Assembly: GCA_964011275.1 (NCBI GenBank)
Contig: CAXGOB010000047.1
Coordinates: forward strand, 1 to 41,056
Length of the DNA stretch: 41,056 bases
Direction of reading: 5' to 3'
DNA from: UBA7328 sp002471345
GTDB lineage: Bacteria; Bacteroidota; Bacteroidia; Chitinophagales; Saprospiraceae
The first letter of the stretch is position 1; each line of letters opens with the position of its first letter. Below are positions 35,854 to 41,056 of this stretch, one piece after another. The notes below the pieces were generated by a model, which was not told where the DNA came from, ran no database searches, and was given only the letters and a program-made list of their open reading frames with translations. Position numbers and translations under genes: made by a program.

Positions 35854-36648
35854 TTAATAATAATTAACGGGATTAGTATTCAATTTTGAATATTGGGCCG
35901 CAAAATTATGAAATTTATCACAAAGAATCTCGGATAATAAAATCTTAGTCAAATGCTCGGTTTCATAATGACCAATATCCATAATTACGATTTTACTATC
36001 CGCATCAAAAAATTCGTGATACTTGAAATCTGAAGTTAAAAATATATCTGCCCCTGTCTTCATGGCATCTTTCAATAAAAAACTACCAGAACCCCCACAT
36101 ATAGCCATCTTCTGAACATTCCTATCTAGGAGATTAGTGTGCTTTATCACCTCACATGATAGTTTTGATTTCAAGATATCCATCACTTCTTTTTCACTTA
36201 TGGGTTGCTCAAAAGAACCGACAATTCCACTTCCAATTTCTCTATCAGAAAATTGTGGATTTACTTTTGATCGTAAAATGGTAAGATGATTTAATCCTAA
36301 TGTTTTTGCAATATTTTCATTTACCCCACCTTTCAGAACATTGTCTAAATTTGTATGAATAGCGTATATAGCAATATCATTTTTTATTGCCTTCTTTATA
36401 ACACGATGTACATAGTAATTAGAAAACTTCTGAATCCCTCCAAAAATAATAGGATGATGAGCAACTATAAGGTTATATCCTAACGAGATGGCTTCATCCA
36501 ATACGTCCTCGGTAGAATCTAATGTACAAAGCACCCCAGTCACTTCCATCTCTTCATTGCCTATTAGCAATCCGGCATTGTCATAACTCTCCTGCAGAGA
36601 TAGAGGTGCAACCTTTTCTAGATAATCTGTAATTTCTTTGAGTATCAT
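35854..36648 (-). CDS. Nif3-like dinuclear metal centre protein
   Basis: The 264-residue protein carries Nif3/YbgI motifs: APLSLQESYDNAGLLIG near residue 14-30, NLIVAHHPIIFGG near 58-70 (metal-binding His), AIYAIHTNLDNVLKGGVNENI near 93-113 and IMDIGHYETEHL near 224. These proteins form toroidal hexamers with a two-metal site; their reaction is unknown. Many family members in Firmicutes and Bacteroidota carry an inserted PII/CutA-like domain and are about 365 residues long; this one lacks it. It sits 15 bases downstream of rfaE2. Confidence 0.9.
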   Translation of the reverse strand: MILKEITDYLEKVAPLSLQESYDNAGLLIGNEEMEVTGVLCTLDSTEDVLDEAISLGYNLIVAHHPIIFGGIQKFSNYYVHRVIKKAIKNDIAIYAIHTNLDNVLKGGVNENIAKTLGLNHLTILRSKVNPQFSDREIGSGIVGSFEQPISEKEVMDILKSKLSCEVIKHTNLLDRNVQKMAICGGSGSFLLKDAMKTGADIFLTSDFKYHEFFDADSKIVIMDIGHYETEHLTKILLSEILCDKFHNFAAQYSKLNTNPVNYY

Positions 36649-36663
36649 AATTAATCCTTGATT

Positions 36664-37143
36664 CTAAAGATTTTTTATTTGTTCAATAATTCCTGACGTA
36701 GAATACCCTTGTTCAAATGGAATAATCATCACTTCACCGCCATAAGATAATACATGTTCTCTTCCTATCATTTCTTCTTCACTATAGTCCCCTCCCTTTA
36801 TAATTACATCAGGATTTATTTTAATTATAAGTTCTAAGGGAGTCTTTTCATCAAAAATGATCACCATGTCTACACTCGATAAAGCTGCAATAATGGACGC
36901 TCTGCTATTTTGATCTTGAATGGGCCTAGTATTTCCTTTTAATAGTCTTACTGAATAATCACTATTAATTCCAACAATCAATCGATCAACTTTAGACTTA
37001 CTTTTTTGTAAATACTCAACATGCCCCTTATGAAGGATATCAAAACATCCATTTGTAAAAGCCACTTTTTGCTTCTTTGATTTCCATTTTTGAATTATTG
37101 GAAGAGCATGGTCAACATTGTTATAGATGATAATAGGAATCAC
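36664..37143 (-). CDS. rfaE2: D-glycero-beta-D-manno-heptose 1-phosphate adenylyltransferase
   Basis: The enzyme makes ADP-heptose precursor for lipopolysaccharide core. The 159-residue nucleotidyltransferase shows the nucleotide-binding VAFTNGCFDILHKGHVEYL near residue 27-45. LIVGINSDYSVRLLKG follows, then RPIQDQNSRASIIAALSSVD, and near the end VIIKGGDYSEEEMIG and EQGYSTSGII. It is the stand-alone form of the HldE C-terminal half. The start is GTG at 37143-37141, overlapping the upstream TGA in GTGA, so translation is coupled to the flippase-like gene. The kinase partner is not in the window. Confidence 0.93.
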   Translation of the reverse strand: MIPIIIYNNVDHALPIIQKWKSKKQKVAFTNGCFDILHKGHVEYLQKSKSKVDRLIVGINSDYSVRLLKGNTRPIQDQNSRASIIAALSSVDMVIIFDEKTPLELIIKINPDVIIKGGDYSEEEMIGREHVLSYGGEVMIIPFEQGYSTSGIIEQIKNL

Positions 37144-38183
37144 TTTTTCCCATTTAAAATTGGAAGGAGCACCAATCCCATTAGACCAAAGAGAATATTA
37201 CAAAACATATTAATAGTGAAAAAGAGGATCATTGCAAATGAAAACCCACTTAAATTATCGACACCGGTCACTTTTAGAGCTTCCATTATCATAGCATGAT
37301 ATGTACCCATTCCCCCTGGAGAAGGGAATACCATTCCTATAGCCCCAAAGTCAAATACAAGAAGGCCTTGAAGTGGTCCCAAATGCGAGGTAGGTGGGTA
37401 AGCAAAAAACATCAGATAATTCATGAGGTAATAACATGTCCAAATTCCGATACTATAAAAGATAAACAAAGGGATGTTCTTCACTTCTTTTATACTCTTT
37501 ATTCCATCTAGAAGTCCATTAATAACTGAATTAACCTTTGCCAAAAATGCATTAGAGGTGTCTTTTGTACTTCTTAAAAAGTAAATCAACGAAACCAGAC
37601 CAGTTATGCCTAGAACAACAAAGACTGCAATATACATTGGTAAGCTCTCCATTAAATTAGGAGCTTTCTCGTCAATGTATGTCCAGAGCTGATCAAAACA
37701 AAACACAAAGCCAAGTCCCAACATTATCAGAAGAGATAACACATCAATAGTCCGATCCAAAATGATAGTCCCGAAGATTTTTTCAAATGGCTTTTTTTCA
37801 TATTTTGCCATTAATGCCCCTCTTGCAAACTCTCCACTTCTCGGCACTCCTAAATTGACAAAATATCCTACCATAGTAGTAAAAAAGGCATTATAGAATT
37901 TAGTTCGAATACCTAAAGGAGCAAGTAATTGCTGCCACCTCAAAGCTCTCAACACATTACTCATCATGAACATAACACAAACGACAACAAGCCAAAATGG
38001 GCTGCATGATTTGTAATCCTGAATCAATTTATTTGACAAGCTACAATCAGTAGATGCGATTCCTTGAATAGTGCATTCTTCAGCATATGCAGCTGTCTGA
38101 GAACTCCATAAAAGATATAAAATAAATGCCCCTATAGAGGTAAATAAGATAAGTTGGATAATGTCCTTTAAAGATATTTTCAA
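37140..38183 (-). CDS. flippase-like integral membrane protein (UPF0104 / LPG-synthase TM family)
   Basis: The 347-residue protein has about eight membrane segments and the family's motifs. These are VVCVMFMMSNVLRALRWQQLL near residue 67-87, VGYFVNLGVPRSGEFARGAL near 110-129, GTIILDRTIDVLSLLIMLG near 138-156 and VFPSPGGMGTYHAMIMEAL near 290. Relatives include the membrane part of MprF and AglD-type proteins, which move or make lipid-linked molecules; the substrate here is unknown. It lacks the catalytic MprF domain. It overlaps rfaE2 by four bases. In related genomes panD often lies between panC and this gene; only a 53-base gap is found here. Confidence 0.88.
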   Translation of the reverse strand: MKISLKDIIQLILFTSIGAFILYLLWSSQTAAYAEECTIQGIASTDCSLSNKLIQDYKSCSPFWLVVVCVMFMMSNVLRALRWQQLLAPLGIRTKFYNAFFTTMVGYFVNLGVPRSGEFARGALMAKYEKKPFEKIFGTIILDRTIDVLSLLIMLGLGFVFCFDQLWTYIDEKAPNLMESLPMYIAVFVVLGITGLVSLIYFLRSTKDTSNAFLAKVNSVINGLLDGIKSIKEVKNIPLFIFYSIGIWTCYYLMNYLMFFAYPPTSHLGPLQGLLVFDFGAIGMVFPSPGGMGTYHAMIMEALKVTGVDNLSGFSFAMILFFTINMFCNILFGLMGLVLLPILNGKK

Positions 38184-38236
38184 ATAAGAGAATTAAGCGG
38201 AATGAATGTTCAAAAATAGGCCTATTTGCTGAAACA

Positions 38237-39088
38237 TTATGAGTCCTTCTTATATATCATATTATCTATAAGGCGCACATCTCCTGCCCATACAGCAGTA
38301 CAAGCTACAACATAATCAGATTTCCTATAGTCTTCAATTCCTTTGAGGGTAAATCCATCAACAATTTCGAAATACTCCGGCTCGAAATCTGAAATATCTA
38401 AGGCATTCATAGCTTTGTCCACCGCGTATTTCACAGGTATATATTTTAACCAATCTTTGGACGCTTTTAGAGTTTTATAAATATTAGAGGCGCGTTTGCG
38501 GATATTGGGTTCAAGCCTTGTATTCCGACTGCTCATAGCTAAACCATCTTCCTCTCTGACAATAGGGCAGACAACAAGCTCTGTCTTCATTCTTTCAGTT
38601 TTAAGCATATAGTCTACTATGGAAAATTGCTGAAAATCTTTTTGGCCCATATAAATATGCTCAGGATCTACTATTTCTAATAATCTATGCACAACTTCTA
38701 TCATTCCAGCAAAATGTCCAGGCCTTTTCTTTCCTTCCATTAAATCATCAAGTCCACTCAGGTCCATTGAGAATGACACAAAATCAGGTGGATATACTTC
38801 TTCGGCAGTCGGTGCAAAGAGAATATCACATCCAATTTCATCTAGAATTTTCATATCAGATTCTAAATTTCTCGGATATTTTTCCAGATCAGATTTTTCA
38901 TTAAACTGAGTTGGATTTACGAAAATGCTGCATACGCTTATATCATCATTTTCTATACTCTGGGCTATCAACGAGGAATGTCCATTGTGCAAGGCTCCCA
39001 TTGTAGGACTGAAACCAATGGTTTTACCTTCCTTTCTCCTTTCATTTAGTTCTCTCTGGATATCTTTTATGGTTCGAATCACCTTCAT
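38237..39088 (-). CDS. panC: pantothenate synthetase
   Basis: PanC joins pantoate and beta-alanine with ATP to make pantothenate, the precursor of coenzyme A. I chose ATG at 39088, giving the family start MKVIRTIKDIQREL; a longer frame from 39112 is open. Motifs are GFSPTMGALHNGHSSLI near residue 26-42, SIFVNPTQFNEKSDLEKYPR near 55-75, YMGQKDFQQFSIVDYML near 140-157, REEDGLAMSSRNTRL near 178-192. The 283-residue length is normal. Its ATG overlaps the upstream gene's TGA by one base (TGATG). No panB or panD is in the window. Confidence 0.95.
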   Translation of the reverse strand: MKVIRTIKDIQRELNERRKEGKTIGFSPTMGALHNGHSSLIAQSIENDDISVCSIFVNPTQFNEKSDLEKYPRNLESDMKILDEIGCDILFAPTAEEVYPPDFVSFSMDLSGLDDLMEGKKRPGHFAGMIEVVHRLLEIVDPEHIYMGQKDFQQFSIVDYMLKTERMKTELVVCPIVREEDGLAMSSRNTRLEPNIRKRASNIYKTLKASKDWLKYIPVKYAVDKAMNALDISDFEPEYFEIVDGFTLKGIEDYRKSDYVVACTAVWAGDVRLIDNMIYKKDS

Positions 39089-40095
39089 CACTTCATCGAT
39101 TTTTGGTACCACTTCTTTATAGTTCTTTCAGACATTTTTCCTTGTGGTGTATAGTCTTTAGCTCTTCTGCCTTCTTGCGCCACACCATTTGGATACCATT
39201 TCCACAAGAAACCTCCTGCCCACCAGCTTTCATCCCAAAACGAACTGTAAAGTGCCTCCAAAGCATTAGATTGAGCCTTTTCATTAGCTGGCAATTCTCT
39301 TCTTTTTTTCTCCAATTCCCAAGTTTTATATGCACATCCATCTACTGAAAGGTATCCATATTCGGTAAAGAGAATGGGTTTATTATGATGTTTACTAAAT
39401 TTTTTCAAACGCTTTTTTACTCCTCCCCATTTATACTTAAGGTAATATACATTTGGAGTGATAGCTTCTGATAGCGGAAAATATGCACTGATTCCAATAT
39501 AGTCCAAAGCATCCCAAAATGGAATATTTTTATAACTGTCCCAATTAGAAGAATACGTGATCTCACCATTGTACTTTTCTCTAATTTTAGATATCAATTT
39601 ACGCCAATATGACTCCCTCTTTTTAGAAGCAATTTCGATTTCAGTTCCAACACAAATCATCTCAACATCCATGTCTATAGCCAGGTCTACAAAAGTCATA
39701 ATGTATCTTTCATAGCTTTCTTCCCAGTCTTTCCAGTCGTCCTCTACTTCAAAATCCATTTCTCCAATCCAGTTACCATGCATCCAGATTTGAGGTTTTA
39801 TCATAATCTTTAATTCATTTGCTTTGGCTAATTGGATGCTTTTTATGACTCCTTCTTTACGCTCACCCCACCATTGTCTATCAGATCCAAACCTGACGGT
39901 GGCGTCATTACTCGCTATGAAAGCATAAGGCACTATTGCCACCCACTCACTGTTTATTTTTTTGATACTTGGCATGGGATCCTTTTCAAATTCCTGAGGA
40001 GGAGCCACCATTGTGATACCTGTTATTTTAGATTGACTTTGCGAAGCAAAAAAAGCCGAGAAAGATAGAAGGAATGTTAGAGCAAATTTTTTCAA
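39088..40095 (-). CDS. secreted glycoside hydrolase, GH113-like TIM barrel
   Basis: The 335-residue product has a signal peptide (FALTFLLSFSAFFASQSQS). Its TIM barrel resembles family GH113 beta-mannanases and related proteins common in Bacteroidota. ANELKIMIKPQIWMHGNWIG lies near residue 92-111 and DVEMICVGTEIEIA near 143-156, with Glu152 the likely acid/base. SNWDSYKNIPFWDALDYIGI lies near 183-202. KPILFTEYGYLSVDG lies near 239-253, with Glu245 the likely nucleophile. GFLWKWYPNG is near the end. It leads the minus-strand operon and is coupled to panC by TGATG. The substrate is unknown; mannan is not implied. Confidence 0.85.
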   Translation of the reverse strand: MKKFALTFLLSFSAFFASQSQSKITGITMVAPPQEFEKDPMPSIKKINSEWVAIVPYAFIASNDATVRFGSDRQWWGERKEGVIKSIQLAKANELKIMIKPQIWMHGNWIGEMDFEVEDDWKDWEESYERYIMTFVDLAIDMDVEMICVGTEIEIASKKRESYWRKLISKIREKYNGEITYSSNWDSYKNIPFWDALDYIGISAYFPLSEAITPNVYYLKYKWGGVKKRLKKFSKHHNKPILFTEYGYLSVDGCAYKTWELEKKRRELPANEKAQSNALEALYSSFWDESWWAGGFLWKWYPNGVAQEGRRAKDYTPQGKMSERTIKKWYQKSMK

Positions 40096-40139
40096 TGAAA
40101 TCGATATTCTTTTGATTAATAGCTTTCTGGTATTTGAGC

Positions 40140-40760
40140 TTAGTATTTTGGCAAAATAAAAAAAGTAGGATCAGGACAGTTATCTTTATAATGACTTCTT
40201 TTTCCTTCTGAACAAACGCCCGGAAAGTCTCCTATGTTACCTTCTAAATTCAAAATCACTTGACAATGCAAATGTGGGCTCCATCCTCCATTTTCTGATT
40301 CCTCGCCCAGATGACCTATAATTTGACCTGATTTAACATTCATTCCAACCTGTAATAAGTCTATGATGGAAGCACCAAGATGACCATATAATGTATAAAA
40401 TGACTCATCATAAATTCTATGCTCAAGGATCAAGGTATAACCATAATCTAGTATACCATTATTGTATGTCAGAGAAAACACAGTTCCATCAATCGGAGCA
40501 TAAATTGAGGTATGAGCATCGGTCCATACATCTATTGCAAGATGTATATCTCTTATTGGCAAGGAAGACTTAAAAAGTGGACTTTGATAGATATTTCTTT
40601 TTTCAAAATAACCTCCATATGCCAATGGCTTAACTTTTTCTCTTTTCATTTGATTAATATATTTCGTCATAGCCCTTGGAAAGGACACGTCAGGCAAGCT
40701 TTTATTTCTGGGGCTTAAATCCAACAAAAAGAAATCATCCAAAGAAAATGAAGGGCCCAT
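40140..40760 (-). CDS. M23-family metallopeptidase, start uncertain
   Basis: M23 enzymes are zinc endopeptidases of the LytM type, usually cutting peptidoglycan cross-bridges. All zinc and catalytic positions are present: His73 and Asp77 in DIHLAIDVW, His127 in YTLYGHLGAS, and His163/His165 in SPHLHCQVIL. From the ATG at 40760 the protein has 206 residues and no signal peptide. The frame is open upstream to 40835 (VLISIDFQYSVQSFFKISPV before the Met), and this stretch looks like the family's N-terminus, but it contains no ATG, GTG or TTG. The role outside a periplasmic setting is unclear. Confidence 0.85.
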   Translation of the reverse strand: MGPSFSLDDFFLLDLSPRNKSLPDVSFPRAMTKYINQMKREKVKPLAYGGYFEKRNIYQSPLFKSSLPIRDIHLAIDVWTDAHTSIYAPIDGTVFSLTYNNGILDYGYTLILEHRIYDESFYTLYGHLGASIIDLLQVGMNVKSGQIIGHLGEESENGGWSPHLHCQVILNLEGNIGDFPGVCSEGKRSHYKDNCPDPTFFILPKY

Positions 40761-40836
40761 AACTGGACTTATTTTGAAAAAAGATTGAACGGAATATTGA
40801 AAATCTATACTGATGAGAACTTTATTTAAAATATTT

Positions 40837-40866
40837 CAAAATTACCATAGATTTTAATAGTACAAA
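40837..40866 (-). promoter_or_regulatory. promoter of the M23 peptidase gene (Bacteroidota type)
   Basis: On the minus strand there is TTTG at 40866-40863, 18 bases, then TAATTTTG at 40844-40837, an exact TAnnTTTG match. The predicted transcription start is close to 40831, 70 bases upstream of the ATG at 40760. Confidence 0.55.
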
Positions 40867-40936
40867 TTTGATATTATGTGCCAATGGCGCACATTATTAT
40901 ATACAATCTAATAATTTATCTAATTTGTTGAATAAC

Positions 40937-40968
40937 TTGCAACACTTTAGAAATACACTCTATATTTG
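40937..40968 (+). promoter_or_regulatory. promoter of the tRNA-like gene (Bacteroidota type)
   Basis: TTG at 40937-40939, 21 bases, then TATATTTG at 40961-40968 gives an exact TAnnTTTG match with the same spacing as the rRNA and rpsA promoters. The RNA gene starts about 35 bases after the element. Confidence 0.75.
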
Positions 40969-41003
40969 TATTGTCTTCAAAGGAAGAACTAATAATTAAA
41001 TAC

Positions 41004-41056
41004 TGTGAGGTGATGAAATCGGTAGACGTGCCCTCTTGTCTCGAGGGTGGGGTTCA
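41004..41056 (+). tRNA. class II tRNA-like gene, leucine-type body with GTC in the anticodon loop (truncated by window edge)
   Basis: The 5' half of a tRNA is visible. Acceptor strand TGTGAGG (41004-41010) is followed by TG at positions 8-9. A D-arm ATG/CGT encloses the leucine-type loop AAATCGGTAGA. A perfect five-pair anticodon stem CCCTC/GAGGG (41031-41035, 41043-41047) encloses the loop TTGTCTC. The sequence after the stem (TGGGGTTCA) looks like the start of a long variable arm, as in Leu tRNAs. By normal counting the anticodon would be GTC (41038-41040), which is Asp, and position 37 would be T instead of a purine. The first base T is also unusual. The 3' half lies outside the window, so the identity is open: odd Leu-type tRNA, pseudo-tRNA or another tRNA-like RNA. 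Confidence 0.7.

Noticed and set aside
39117..39348. Overlapping 74- and 81-codon frames within the GH113-like gene
   Set aside because: Both are alternate-frame shadows of the hydrolase, which has a signal peptide and conserved catalytic motifs.

Overview
The window comes from a low-GC member of the Bacteroidota. The partial 16S rRNA at the left edge has the sequence style of that phylum. Seven promoters match TAnnTTTG, five of them with an upstream TTG or TTTG, which is the Bacteroidota promoter pattern. The gene content also fits: uppS-bamA-ompH, ricT beside holB, POTRA/Omp85 proteins, acid-tailed S1 and SPOR proteins. A Saprospiria- or Cytophagia-like lineage is an inference from the 16S and gene order. 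The window starts inside 16S rRNA and stops inside a tRNA-like gene.

Layout: 1-1600 holds the 5' part of 16S rRNA (minus strand), its leader and promoter, a gene-poor stretch with a decayed coding remnant, and the terminator of the next gene. 1619-4072 is rpsA (minus) with an unusual leader and a C-terminal helix-hairpin-helix fusion. 4161-7092 carries fadD and a THUMP-type RNA methyltransferase (plus), convergent with lipA and an outer-membrane protein gene (minus). A polysaccharide-deacetylase-like gene follows. 10248-16432 is an arginine-to-glutamate catabolic module: rocD (ornithine aminotransferase), rocF (arginase) and bifunctional putA on the minus strand, with a divergent Lrp-type regulator.

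17143-21828 contains an outer-membrane-type hypothetical gene, a YkgJ-like cysteine-cluster gene, and the plus-strand run holB-ricT-lpdA. 21829-23006 is a gene-poor stretch with a possible 30-residue membrane peptide and a clear tonB pseudogene. Next come a TPR protein and a site-2 protease (plus), then the envelope-biogenesis run uppS-bamA-ompH (minus) with a divergent LptF/LptG permease. The tightly packed deoC-SPOR protein-rodA-tgt operon (plus) ends at a perfect 12-bp bidirectional terminator. From the other side, a minus-strand operon runs GH113-like hydrolase, panC, flippase-like membrane protein, rfaE2, Nif3-like protein and a zinc-ribbon coiled-coil protein. An M23 peptidase gene and a strongly promoted class II tRNA-like gene close the window.

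Most genes are housekeeping. I see no CRISPR array, prophage, insertion sequence or defence island. The points most worth a second look are the tRNA-like gene with a leucine-type body but a GTC anticodon loop, the S1-HhH fusion, the rpsA leader with an upstream ORF overlapping the start codon, and two genes whose family similarity seems to continue upstream of any ATG, GTG or TTG.
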